From Nitzschia sp. DOCU1 (lineage: Eukaryota; Bacillariophyta; Bacillariophyceae; Bacillariales; Bacillariaceae): 64,000 nucleotides of DNA. The notes beneath the pieces were generated by a model, which ran no database searches, had not been told where the DNA came from, and worked only from the letters and a program-made list of their open reading frames with translations. Position 1 is the stretch's first letter. Every line of letters starts with the position of its first letter. A program made the position numbers and the translations under genes. This document shows positions 22,128 through 32,336 of the stretch, in pieces. The stretch covers positions 744,001-808,000 of the forward strand of contig OX595998.1 in the NCBI GenBank assembly GCA_951394045.1. The letters are read 5' to 3'.

Positions 22128-24008
22128 ATGATGATGACCTTTCTCCCTCACAATGATAATGCCTCGTCATCGAGCCACCGCAGCAGTGGTCGTGCTGGCA
22201 ATACGAGCAATCATGCCCGAGACCGTGCCATTATGCTCTCGAATGAAAACGCCGAACTCCGGCAACGCCTATTGGAAACTCAAGAACGCCAAGAGGCACT
22301 GGAGCAAGAACGTAACTTTTATCGTGTCAAAGTTTCCGAATTGACCGAAGTCTTGCAACTCAAAGCCAAAGAAGACTATTCCAAATTGGCCGTGACCAAG
22401 GCCTTGCAAAATGCCGAATTGTCCTCCAAAGTAGAACGCCTCCAGCAAGAAATGGATCGCGTGACGGCTCTCAATCAAAAAATGGCCAATCAACGAGAAC
22501 AAAACAAGCACATGCTATTAGAGTTGAGTGGAATCGTCAAGGCCTTGCAATCAGTTCCCGTGGACTATGAACGCGCGAATGCTAGCCGTGCGGATGGCGC
22601 CGGTGGCAAAGTTTCGCTGCAAAATGTCAAGCTCAAAGTGGAAACCATCATGGAAGATCGTCGTTTGTTGGTACTTACATGTCAAGAGTTAGAGGCACAA
22701 AACAAGGAAAAGGATGAAAAGTTGGTTGCATTGGAAGCTCAATTTCATTTATTGAATAGCATGAGGAACTGTGCCACGGAAGAAGGAGAAGATTTGACGA
22801 ACATTGGTCGCACGGGGTCCAATGTTTCGGCTGCGAGCAAGACGTCCATTACAACAGCAGGATCTCTGCAAGAACAGCAACAAAAGAAGCAGATGGAGAT
22901 TGATATGAACGTGATTCGGTCCTTGAAATTACCTTCAAAGCAAAAGGATGACACGAAATCGTGTGCTACCAACTCTACAGCCTCTCCCACCAGCGCTTCC
23001 GTCTCGGCGGCGCCTTTGCCCCTCTCTTCGTCTCCATTGGAAGTGTCAACGAAAGAAGAAGGCGACAAGACTGAAATACAACGTCTCCAGGCGGAACTCG
23101 CCGAAGCCAATCGTCGTTACCTTCATTTCAAAGAGGTTTGTCAAACGGCCTTTGTCAAAATGAAAGATGTGGAAGCGGAATTCAGTCAAGTCAAGGAAGA
23201 GTGTCAGCAAGCCAAGAACGCCAGTGAAGAAATGCGACATCACGTGAAAGATGTCATTGATCAATACAAGGAATTGAAGCAAGAATATGACAATGTCCTC
23301 AAAAAGTTGGAAGAGGCCAAGTACGAAATCAAGTACCTTCATAAGACCGTTCACGAGTTGGAGACCGAGCAAGAACAATTTGCGGATGCACTGGAAAAAG
23401 ATGGTGTTTCAGACAACTATGTCGACCACCACAAAGCTGCTGCCTATCTCAAAAAGGCTCGAGCCACCATTCAGTCCCTTCAGGAAAAGCTGGCGGCCGC
23501 CCAACAAGAAGCAGACGAAGCCAAGAAGCGGGTCAATAGCGGTGGCCGTCAGTTTCGCGATGCCGTGGCGCAGTGTCGAAAGCTGAAACAGGAAATCAAG
23601 ATTTTAGAGACGCGAGTGAACAAAGCCGAAAACGACGTGCAAGCGGCCAAGAAGGAAACGCAAAAGTATAAGCAAGAAGCCAAACAGACTAGGCATCGTT
23701 TGACACTCATGATGAAGAAAGATGGCACTCCGATTCCCCCCGCTTACCAAAGTTCTGCTTCTAGCGAAGTGTCGGCGCTAATGATGCCCGACCTTATCAT
23801 GATACCATCAACCCCTGTTCACGAATACAGAGAGAATGGGGCTTCAGGAGATCAACATCGGCTGCTCTTGTTGGCAGCCGCCACCGCTGGCAAGGCTATG
23901 AGTCAAAAGTACAAACTCATTCAGGACCGAGACAGACTAATGACAGAGAACCAAGAATTGAAAGCTTTTTGTAACGAAATCATGAACGATGTCCAGATGA
24001 GTCCCTAA
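22128..24008 (+). CDS. coiled-coil protein CC2 (626 aa)
   Basis: The start is placed at the ATG cluster 22128-22136 (MMMTFLPHND), right after the ATC repeat. The protein is Ser-rich for 30 residues and then mostly coiled coil. Near residues 120-210 it carries the shared family signature: MLLELSGIVKALQSVPVDY, then LQNVKLKVETIMEDRR, then EKLVALEAQF. Later come V-I-D-Q-Y-K-E-L-K-Q-E-Y-D and F-R-D-A-V-A-Q-C-R-K-L-K-Q-E repeats. The C-terminus ends L-M-T-E-N-Q-E-L-K-A-F-C-N-E-I, matching the end of CC3. It lies 560 bp upstream of CC3 in the same orientation, so the two are probably tandem duplicates. Function is not known. Confidence 0.85.
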   Translation: MMMTFLPHNDNASSSSHRSSGRAGNTSNHARDRAIMLSNENAELRQRLLETQERQEALEQERNFYRVKVSELTEVLQLKAKEDYSKLAVTKALQNAELSSKVERLQQEMDRVTALNQKMANQREQNKHMLLELSGIVKALQSVPVDYERANASRADGAGGKVSLQNVKLKVETIMEDRRLLVLTCQELEAQNKEKDEKLVALEAQFHLLNSMRNCATEEGEDLTNIGRTGSNVSAASKTSITTAGSLQEQQQKKQMEIDMNVIRSLKLPSKQKDDTKSCATNSTASPTSASVSAAPLPLSSSPLEVSTKEEGDKTEIQRLQAELAEANRRYLHFKEVCQTAFVKMKDVEAEFSQVKEECQQAKNASEEMRHHVKDVIDQYKELKQEYDNVLKKLEEAKYEIKYLHKTVHELETEQEQFADALEKDGVSDNYVDHHKAAAYLKKARATIQSLQEKLAAAQQEADEAKKRVNSGGRQFRDAVAQCRKLKQEIKILETRVNKAENDVQAAKKETQKYKQEAKQTRHRLTLMMKKDGTPIPPAYQSSASSEVSALMMPDLIMIPSTPVHEYRENGASGDQHRLLLLAAATAGKAMSQKYKLIQDRDRLMTENQELKAFCNEIMNDVQMSP

Positions 24009-24568
24009 ATTCTGCCGGCCTTACGATTTGCTGCGCCAACGACTTGTAACCTTCTAGTACTACTAATAATTATGCGACGAAACGTCTACATGCAACTAGG
24101 CTTTACTGTAGTATAGTGATGCGTAGAGGAGTGAGAAGACTATTCATTTGTGGCAGTCGCTCTTGCGGTAGTTGTCCTATTGCCAACTTCGTGCAAGCAT
24201 CCGGTCAACACGCGAAGTTTATTTTAGGGCAGGTAGGAAGTCGGATGGGTCATTATTGATAAGCCTCTTTTATTTAGGGAGAATCGAAATTTCGTGCTAA
24301 CGGTCGCTTGCTTGGGTCACATTTTATAGGGAGTCGTGATTTCGCCCCATTTCAATATTGCCACCACTATTTTGATTACGGGTCTGGCGCATCATGGGAA
24401 TCTTGTGCCGTGACTCAGCAAAAATTAACCATCATCGACAACTTTCAACTGACAAGGTGGAAACAATAATACTTCCACTGATGCATCTCAGCTTGTTGTT
24501 GCTATAGAGGAATATTGTAGCTCCTCTTCTATTGGGGCGTCTCTGTGTAGCACATTCGTCCGTATACC
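24009..24568. other. intergenic between CC2 and CC3
   Basis: A 560-bp stretch with no gene. It should contain the 3' UTR of CC2 and the promoter of CC3. Confidence 0.45.
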
Positions 24569-27247
24569 ATGGACTGGCCCACAATGGACCAAGAGTTGGC
24601 GGCGGCCAAGCATGAAATTCAAGAGCTGAGAGAAAGGCTTGAGGAGAAAAATGTAGCCAATCGCGATCTAGAAATGGATTTGAATTTTCACGTTATGAAA
24701 GCACGGGAGCTTCAAGACGTGTTGGATGCAACAGGTACAGATCAATATCAGAAGCTTTTGCAGGCCAAGGGACTTCAAAATGCATGCTTGGCAGCGCAAG
24801 TACAAACGCTGAGACTTGAGCTGGGAGAGTCGTCTTCGAGGCAAGCTGTCTTGGAATCGGAATTAACCAAGACTAAAAGCACTGTTAGAAAGGTTGAAGA
24901 GGAACGAAGATCTCACAAGAGAAGGCTTGTCGAATTGAGCAACGTGGTCAGTAAAATGGGTCATATCGATTCCGATCATGGAAGACTTGATGAAGAATTG
25001 TCTGAAGACCAGGCCTTTGAACATATCAAAAGCAAGATTTGCGCCGTAGAGAACGATCGTCAGAGATGTATAGAGGAGAACTATCAGTTGCAGACGACGT
25101 TGTTTGAGAAAAATATCGAAATTGATTCATTTGCCAAACAGGCCAAGAGATTCGAAGCTATTGCCGCGGACAATAACCGACTCAAACGAGAAATGGAAGG
25201 CTTGCATAATCGAATGCTTGTTGAATTGAGCGAAATAATCCGGTTCTTAAATCATATCGACGTTGATTATGGGAATATTGACGAAGACGCGTTGGGACTG
25301 GCTTCTCCAGACCGGGCTATTGAACACATCAAACTCAAGGTCCTCGCCCTTGAAAGGCATCGCCAAAAGTGCATGAAGGAAAATCGTGAGCTACAAACGG
25401 AGTTGTTTGACAAAGGCATCGAAATCAATTCTTGTGAACAACAAGTCCGGGCTTTTGAGGCTGTGAGCGCTGACAGGGACCGACTTCAACGAGAAAGAAT
25501 AGACTTCCAACTCGCCTTGGAAACAAAAGACACGCTTGTAAAATCATTGGAAGAATCGTTGGCTTCAAAGTTTGGACAAAATTCTTGCCAAGATGTACCA
25601 TCTGACGTGTGCGAGCAGAAATGCATCGCGGTATGTCCCGAGGAAGTGGAAGTGGAGTTATGTGATGAGCACAGCGTGATAGTATGTTGCTCGTCAAGTG
25701 TCTCCCGGGTTTCAATTGATGCCCTCAGTGGAGAACCCCATGGAGACAAAGACCACCTCAATGACGAAACAGGGTCACTTTTACCCCAGGAATCTCACAA
25801 CTGCAAAATGAATCCTTCCGAGGAAGAATGGAGAGCAGTCAATCAAGGTCTACAAGACGAAGTCGAAAGTCTGAGGAGCGAGCTCAAAGATGCTAACCTG
25901 CAAACGGAACAATTCAAAGCTAACCACCAAAAGCTTCAAAATGAAATCAGAAATCTTAAGAAAGACTTGGAGGAAACTCGTCGGGAGGTCACGACAGCAA
26001 AGACAAAACAAGAGCTTCGGGAAAAGCTCTTGCGTGAAGTTATTGTTCAATATAAAGACTTGCAAAAGGAATACGATGAAACAACCGCTCGCCTTTCTGA
26101 GCTACAGGAAATGGTGAAATTTGAAGACAATCCAGACGACCCTGCCAACCCGACGATTCCTTTGGGCCGAAAACACGAGCAATTGAAGAAAGGTTACAGA
26201 TCAAAAGAAAGCTCAGGCGTGGCGCTTGACGAGTCGTCAACGTTCGAAACGGCCGAGTCGTCCTCGGTGGGCTCGAATCAAGTGCACTCGGCAACGAGTA
26301 GCGCTCGTACGAGCATGTCTGGATTCCAGCTCGAGATTCGCGGTCGATCTGTCTGTAAAGAAGACTACGAGCGACTCGAGAATGAGGCGACACGTTTGGA
26401 GCACGAGTATGAAGATGCAGTGGCGAGGGTTGCCAACCTCGAGCTTGATCTGAAGATTGCAAGAGAAGATTTGGAATGCAGCCAATCGTCCGATGCAAAA
26501 AAGCAAGCCGTGATTAATGATATGCAATGCAAGCATGACGGACTTAAGGCTGCGTATGACGAAGCTATTAGCAGGGTGTCTCAGCTTACCGATGAGTTGA
26601 TGCTAACTGAAATTTCTGCCACTGAAGCTCTGGAAAGCATGGCTCAACGCGAAAAGGCCTTGGCGGACGCAATAGCTCGATGCAAAGAGCTAGAAAGCGA
26701 AAACAAAGCTACATTGACCAAGATGAGCGACACGAAAACGCAACTCGATCGGACCAAATCCCGATTGACGGAGGTGGAGCATGAGCTTTCACTTTTGAAG
26801 CGCCACGCCAAGCGCAAAGATCTGGTCTTCGGTCACCTTCGAATGGAAAAGCAATTGAAGACCTATCAATCGGAGGTTGAGAGCTTGCAACGAGAACTGA
26901 AGTTATTCAAGGCCGAGGCTGCACGCAACAAGGAAGAAACTAAGGTGACAAAGCGACGGCTAATGGGGTGCCATTACCAGTTCCAGAAAATTAAGGAACA
27001 ATACGAGGAGATTGCAGCTCGAAACTCAAGAGTCGAAAAGAAGTGTGCAAAAGCCGAGCGACGGTTGCAGCACTTCGAAGCACAACATGAAGCCTTGAGG
27101 AGCAAAATGACGCACATACAAGAACTTCGCCGCAATGCGACCGCACAAAACCAGAAGTTGCTGCAAGAAAACACAGAACTCATCAACGCATACTGCAATG
27201 ATATATTACACCTAGTAGCGTCCGAGAGTGTGGGGGCTGCCGCGTAA
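24569..27247 (+). CDS. coiled-coil protein CC3 (892 aa)
   Basis: Single exon; the ATG is at 24569 (MDWPTMDQEL). Almost entirely coiled coil. The family signature occurs twice in tandem within the N-terminal third: RRLVELSNVVSKMGHIDSDH with AFEHIKSKICAVENDRQ, then RMLVELSEIIRFLNHIDVDY with AIEHIKLKVLALERHRQ. Middle and C-terminal parts have L-R-E-V-I-V-Q-Y-K-D-L-Q-K-E-Y-D and related helices. The end, N-Q-K-L-L-Q-E-N-T-E-L-I-N-A-Y-C-N-D-I-L, matches the end of CC2. Just after the stop is a minisatellite that resembles this gene's last codons. No enzymatic domain is visible. Confidence 0.85.
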   Translation: MDWPTMDQELAAAKHEIQELRERLEEKNVANRDLEMDLNFHVMKARELQDVLDATGTDQYQKLLQAKGLQNACLAAQVQTLRLELGESSSRQAVLESELTKTKSTVRKVEEERRSHKRRLVELSNVVSKMGHIDSDHGRLDEELSEDQAFEHIKSKICAVENDRQRCIEENYQLQTTLFEKNIEIDSFAKQAKRFEAIAADNNRLKREMEGLHNRMLVELSEIIRFLNHIDVDYGNIDEDALGLASPDRAIEHIKLKVLALERHRQKCMKENRELQTELFDKGIEINSCEQQVRAFEAVSADRDRLQRERIDFQLALETKDTLVKSLEESLASKFGQNSCQDVPSDVCEQKCIAVCPEEVEVELCDEHSVIVCCSSSVSRVSIDALSGEPHGDKDHLNDETGSLLPQESHNCKMNPSEEEWRAVNQGLQDEVESLRSELKDANLQTEQFKANHQKLQNEIRNLKKDLEETRREVTTAKTKQELREKLLREVIVQYKDLQKEYDETTARLSELQEMVKFEDNPDDPANPTIPLGRKHEQLKKGYRSKESSGVALDESSTFETAESSSVGSNQVHSATSSARTSMSGFQLEIRGRSVCKEDYERLENEATRLEHEYEDAVARVANLELDLKIAREDLECSQSSDAKKQAVINDMQCKHDGLKAAYDEAISRVSQLTDELMLTEISATEALESMAQREKALADAIARCKELESENKATLTKMSDTKTQLDRTKSRLTEVEHELSLLKRHAKRKDLVFGHLRMEKQLKTYQSEVESLQRELKLFKAEAARNKEETKVTKRRLMGCHYQFQKIKEQYEEIAARNSRVEKKCAKAERRLQHFEAQHEALRSKMTHIQELRRNATAQNQKLLQENTELINAYCNDILHLVASESVGAAA

Positions 27248-29194
27248 GATTGTGATCGAATCGGGGTATGTCGCGCTAACTGATCATCGTGAAATAATAC
27301 CAAGTAAGAGAGCGACTCCGGGCAAGAACTTCGCTTGAGTACAACTTCAAGAATGAAGTTGCCGTAAGAAACACTCAGTAATGCATACTGGGGGGATGCA
27401 ATGCATCCAGCAGCCTCCGTACGTGTGGAGGCCGCGTAAGGTTGGGATTGATTGGGGGCTAATCCGTGCTCAGTAATGCATACTGGGGTGATGCAATGCA
27501 TCCAGCAGCCTCCGTACGTGTGGAGGCCGCGTAAGGTTGGGATTGATTGGGGGCTAATCCGTGCTCAGTAATGCATACTGGGGTGATGCAATGCATCCAG
27601 CAGCCTCCGTACGTGTGGAGGCCGCGTTATGATTTAATGGGGGGCTAATTCGTGCTAGCCTTTCATCATCATCGTGAAAACGAAGCTGGGGGGAGGGGGC
27701 AGAAAGACTAGTCGTTTCATTTCGGCTAGTACCATTTCAGGCGGAGCGGCGCTCTCTATAGACGATGATCCGACCCGCTACCCGGCATTTTCGCTCGTCC
27801 TCAACCACGGGCGCCAGAACCAGGATGACGGTAACAAGCAGCATAAGAAGGAAATGGAAAGGCGATACTGGTGCGAGCTGGGTCCTTCCGAAGAGATAGC
27901 CGACAGCGTTTACTTTCTAGTAATTTTCTAGATTGCACAGCACAATTGCATTCGCCCCGACTCTCCCCTATGCTAGATCGAGGGCCACCCATTTTGCTGT
28001 CCGACGGCGAGATCCATGATTCCTAGAAGAAAGATCCTTGCTAACAGCTCGACACCACCGCTCTTTCTCTTTTGCAATTTCGTCAAAAGGCAACTATTTG
28101 GCGGCTACGCCGTCATGCAGTGGCGGTATCTACTAGTAGTACACACCAGAGGACTTCAACAACGATTTTGAATCCACTGGCTGTGGTAGTACCGCAAGCA
28201 GTGTCTTTTGGTGGTTTGTAGAAACCAAACCGAGCTCAGCAGGCTTTTCATCATCATCGAAACCATCCCGAGGTTCCAAGATCTATGCCCACGCAAGTCC
28301 TCACAAAATAGAATCATCAGTAGGACTGCTGTACGAGACCCTCTATTTCTTGCAGCGAATCTTGGACTACATTATCGTTTCGGGAGAACCCATTTGCAAC
28401 CTCCCGGGTCCTTGCCCTACAAACCGACCAATAACAGCGTACTGACTGTGCTGCTTGGGCAGATCATCCGATGTTTCCATCCGGTAGCTAGTCACAGATG
28501 AGAACAGCCAAGGAACAACGTGGGAGCGAGAAGGAGGGTTCGCGGATCCAAGAAATAATTAGCGGTTCCGCAGAAAAGGGGATAGAAGCACGACAGAGTT
28601 GTGTTGGGAGAACCCCTTCAACAGCTGCGCGCTCAGGCACAAGTTCGACGTCCTACGTCATCTTGGCTTTAAGAACACTTTGGAACCCATACGGTGGGGT
28701 CGCTGATCCCAACATCTAATTAGGTGTTTAGAGCATCAAACGGCACTAACCTTGGGCGGATATGAAGTTCTACCTTGGACCCGAGTGGGAAACTACACGG
28801 GCTTTCATTAAATCGCCCTATCGTGGCCGGGTTGCGAAATTCCATAGTCGCAAATGCTAAGCAGTCATCAACTGGCTTAAATAGTAGACGCCGTACACCA
28901 AAGTTTTCTACCACCATCTCTACGGAGTATCATTTTGGGCTAGTACCGCGATGCTACTGCTAATACCGGTAGTAAATAACCGGTAAGTTGCACCTACCGT
29001 ATTGTTCTTATCCCCAAACGCTAAATCGTTCGCGAATTACACAAAATTATTACCCTTCTTGCTTCTCACAAATTCGATTCTGTCCCATAAAATCGAATTT
29101 GGTGATCTCCTTCTTCGCCTGCAGCCATCACCAACATTACCAGCAGCACCACGTTTTGGGAGAGAACCACCTACCACACACAGCTTAGAAGATC
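27248..29194. other. intergenic, gene-poor
   Basis: About 1.9 kb. Apart from the minisatellite at 27374-27655 no gene or mobile element could be supported. Short frames such as 27674-27931 have unremarkable composition and no recognisable motif. Confidence 0.45.
27374..27655 (+). repeat. 95-bp minisatellite, three copies, related to the CC3 3' end
   Basis: Copies begin at 27374, 27469 and 27564 with a constant 95-bp period; the first two are almost identical and the third diverges in its last 25 bp. The unit reads like a mutated copy of the last ~75 bp of CC3 plus the DNA just beyond its stop: CATACTG, then an AATGCAT/ATGATAT block, then CCGCGTAAG and GATTG. Confidence 0.85.
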
Positions 29195-30184
29195 ATGGTC
29201 TGCTGCTCCGATAACTCCTCCCGCCATTCTTGGAAGCCATCTGAACAAGATTGCTTGTTGAACAGAGGTGCCTTCTTTAATGCTACTACTAACAGCAAGG
29301 AATCCTCGTGCCTGGTGTCCTCTGAATCATCTCGTTGTTGTTGTGCAGCACCACCAAGTCCCACCAAGATTGACCACAAGTCTCCATTAGCAATGCATCA
29401 TCCTCGCCCTCCTCAAGAACTTAAAAGACCTCGCCGAAAGTCAGTTCGGTTTTCGGCTCAATGCCGGATTCGTTGTTTTGACGCCGTGGCACCTCAACGT
29501 CGACTCTGGTACAGCCAAGCAGAATATCAAGCTCTGCGAGAGGAATGTTTCTCCACGGTCCGATTGGTGAAACGTACAATGCTTACTATTTGCGAAGACC
29601 ACGGCGAGGTTGAGGATGCTGACAGCAGCAGCAAGAAGAACAACGAAGATTCTTCTTCTTCAAGCTATGTATCCTCGAGCATTCTTCTTCTTGTTCCGCC
29701 ATCTGAATATACGGCACGAGGACTCGAACATTTGGTTTACGAGGGAGCCCTGGAACAACGTCACAGTCGGCGACTACAATCCTTGGAGGCCGTTTGGTTC
29801 GAGCAGCTTCGTCAGCAGCAGCGCGAGGAGACTCTTGTTTGGTGTCATGATGACGACGACGAGCGCATTGCGCAAGTGTCCCGATCCATAACGGACGTTT
29901 GCCAGCACGAAGCCCATGTACGGGCATTGCAATATTGGAACGAAGATCAACAAGAACAACAAGACGAAGAAGAAGAGAATCAGGAACACGTTTTCTTTTT
30001 GCCACCAAGAACAAGAACAACAACAAGAACAAGTGATTCAGAGGATGATGACCCCACCTTGATGGTGAAAGATGTCTTGTTGCCATCCACCACGACGACA
30101 ACAACAAGAAGAACGGCACGCAAGAAAGGACTCGTATGTTCTCGAGAAACGAAAAAGAGACAGCTCACCGCCAATTGCGCCTAA
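29195..30184 (+). CDS. diatom-type protein of unknown function
   Basis: Single exon, 329 aa. The N-terminal third is Ser/Cys-rich. The central region has a basic motif RRKSVRFSAQCRIR, then the diagnostic LWYSQAEYQALREE. A second conserved block follows: EYTARGLEHLV, R-x-R-R-L-Q-S-L-E-A-V-W-F-E-Q-L-R-Q, then RIAQVSRSITDVCQHEAHVRAL. This layout (VRF, LWYS.xEY, RGLE, then a helical block) is one I associate with a family common in diatom genomes. I know of no assigned biochemical function. The C-terminal tail is Gln/Glu- then Thr/Arg-rich. Confidence 0.75.
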   Translation: MVCCSDNSSRHSWKPSEQDCLLNRGAFFNATTNSKESSCLVSSESSRCCCAAPPSPTKIDHKSPLAMHHPRPPQELKRPRRKSVRFSAQCRIRCFDAVAPQRRLWYSQAEYQALREECFSTVRLVKRTMLTICEDHGEVEDADSSSKKNNEDSSSSSYVSSSILLLVPPSEYTARGLEHLVYEGALEQRHSRRLQSLEAVWFEQLRQQQREETLVWCHDDDDERIAQVSRSITDVCQHEAHVRALQYWNEDQQEQQDEEEENQEHVFFLPPRTRTTTRTSDSEDDDPTLMVKDVLLPSTTTTTTRRTARKKGLVCSRETKKRQLTANCA

Positions 30185-30820
30185 CTACTAGTACTACTAC
30201 TAAAAAGCAGATTATTTCTTCCTCTTTCTTGTACTAGCTCGAGGCACACGAGCCATTTCGTTCCCAGTCCATCACACAAACTTTTCCCGGGTACGGGTGA
30301 GTGAATGCTTACACTAGTATTACGATACGACAGCGGCCAGGTTGCTTTCTTTTTGTTACTGCTGCTGCTGCTGCTGCTGCTCTCAAGAATGAGCCAGTAC
30401 ACTCTCCATGATTCGCAGATGGTACCGATGCATGCTGCGCCAAATAGTTCGACTCGTGTGTTTGCACAGAGTGGGTATCGTTGACCCCACCTATACCAGT
30501 ACCTGCAGTAACATGCTGCTGTTCTCCATGAGCAAATACTGCACTCAGCCTTTCTACCATACGTGCCAGCAGTACACGCCTTGGCAAAGAAAGGCAAGTC
30601 TTTCGTTCCAAGCCTCTCTTGTAGGCCGGGCATTCCTTCGCACTATTCACCATGTGACACTAGCAATGACTGCTGCTGGTTCCTTCAATCGGCAATCGCC
30701 GTGTGCCCCATCATGAGGACTTAGGTTTCCTACTCGCTTCTCGTAGCCTAGGCAAAGTGGCGGAAAGGCCCAAGAAGGTGTTTCGCACGTTTTTACTGGC
30801 ACATTTCGTCGCATTTGTTC
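30185..30820. other. convergent intergenic region with a CTG microsatellite
   Basis: About 640 bp between the stops of two convergent genes. A short (CTG)n run of seven to eight units lies at about 30358-30381. Shadow frames on both strands are produced by it. No gene is supported. Confidence 0.45.
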
Positions 30821-31180
30821 TTAAAAGTAACACATGCATGCCAAACATTCTCCTAGTCCCGAAGACGGTCGGGGAGTATGACTACTCGTGGTGGTGGGTG
30901 GTGTAGTAAGAGTGCCTTTTGAGGCAGGGATTCCAGGAGGTGGCGTTGCCGTCGCATAATGATTGCGATGATAATGCTCTGGGGGAAGACCCTGTGCGAC
31001 GGCACAATCCGGACAATACCATTCATTGGCCTTTAAAATAAAGAGTTTGTCACCCTTGGCCCACTTGCTAAAACCACACGATTGACAATCGCGAGGTTTG
31101 CGATCCAAGATTTTTTCCAAGACGGGAGTTCCTCCCAAAGCGACCATGCGCCCTTGTTCGTCTCGAAGAAATTTGCCCAT
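30821..31180 (-). CDS. small CxxC/CxxC zinc-binding protein
   Basis: A 119-aa frame. The pairs C32-x2-C35 and C56-x2-C59 in the contexts DCQSCGFSKW and WYCPDCA would form one zinc site, like a small ribbon. The N-terminal MGKFLRDEQGRMVALGG is compact. From about residue 75 the protein is Pro/Thr-rich, ending LGECLACMCYF. That last part may be affected by an unrecognised intron, because its composition changes abruptly. The function is unknown; a possible role in RNA or protein binding would be a guess. Confidence 0.65.
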   Translation of the reverse strand: MGKFLRDEQGRMVALGGTPVLEKILDRKPRDCQSCGFSKWAKGDKLFILKANEWYCPDCAVAQGLPPEHYHRNHYATATPPPGIPASKGTLTTPPTTTSSHTPRPSSGLGECLACMCYF

Positions 31181-32336
31181 TATGAATTATGTAAACAAAA
31201 GGGGAAGTTGTCAATAGAGAGTGAGTGATCGTTGGACTTTTTGCTGTTGTTGTTTGGATAGAAGTGAAAAGAGCCACAACTGAGAAACAATGGCGGTATG
31301 TGTTGTCGTCCTTGGAAGGAATAGGACCAGTGTGGCTTGGCGGCCTTGCACCGCCAACAAAAAAGAAAGAATGGATCGTGTCGTTCAAATCTAAATATTC
31401 TTGTTGGCGGGTCTAATTACTTCGAACTGAATATGAAATTATATTCAATATTTAAGGTATATATGATTTAACATGTAGAAACTCAAATCCTTATGATTGT
31501 ATAAATTACGAATGTTGGATAACGTTTCAACGGAATCAAACTATGGGAGAGCCATAAGTATTTTATTCATGAAAAATTTCTTCATGGGCCAAGAACTACA
31601 TATGTTTTGTGGCTCTTGTGAGACATTGGATTGGAGGGAGGTTCGAACATGCTTCCGACGGACGCTTCCAATATCCAAGCAGGCCATGGCGCTGGACACT
31701 CAAAGAACGCCAGTTCGTACGTCATCGCATCCACCATAACTACCGCAGGTACTCTGTAAACTACCTAAGTACAATAGAATGACAAGCGAATAGCAACAAG
31801 TTATATGTGTTGGACTACCTTGACCATATTACCGTCCGTACCAGGTAGCAGCGTCGCTACCTTGAGATAGCTGGCTAGTTTAGTGCCATTAGCCAAAGAA
31901 GAAGAGACAGAAGAAGCGACGCTCCCCAGTAATATAGAACCAATTATACGAACAAAAACGGTAGCTAGCTGTCACAATCGTAATGATGAGGTGCTTCGAG
32001 GAGGATGTGTCTCACGTGTTCGACGGATAGGGGACGGCCCGCCAACTTTGGTTTGGATACACCATGTATTCTATATGCTACTGTTGCAATAGGTACAAGT
32101 AGTTGTGGTGATGACCTCTATGATGAATGAATTCCACCAAAAACAAAACAACACGAGACGGAAACACGTTGTCGGCACTGGTGGTGTTCTCTCTATAATG
32201 ATTCGGTGATAGATCCCCCAAGTTGGGAGCGATGGTGATGGATGGACATGTATGTTTTGGCAGAGTGGGATTCGTGGTTGTTGTTCTTGTTGCAGTTTCC
32301 TCTTGTCGTCATGGACGACGTGTTGTTATTGTTGGT
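31181..32336. other. intergenic, AT-rich in part
   Basis: About 1.15 kb between the start of the zinc-binding gene and the stop of the P-P-T-F repeat gene. The part around 31390-31510 is notably AT-rich. No gene, tRNA or repeat was recognised. Confidence 0.4.

Noticed and set aside
27374..27655. 95-bp direct repeats considered as a CRISPR-like array
   Set aside because: The whole 95-bp unit repeats with no variable spacers, and the context is eukaryotic.
27674..27931. 85-codon plus-strand frame after the minisatellite
   Set aside because: Short, no motif, and overlaps an equally open frame on the other strand.
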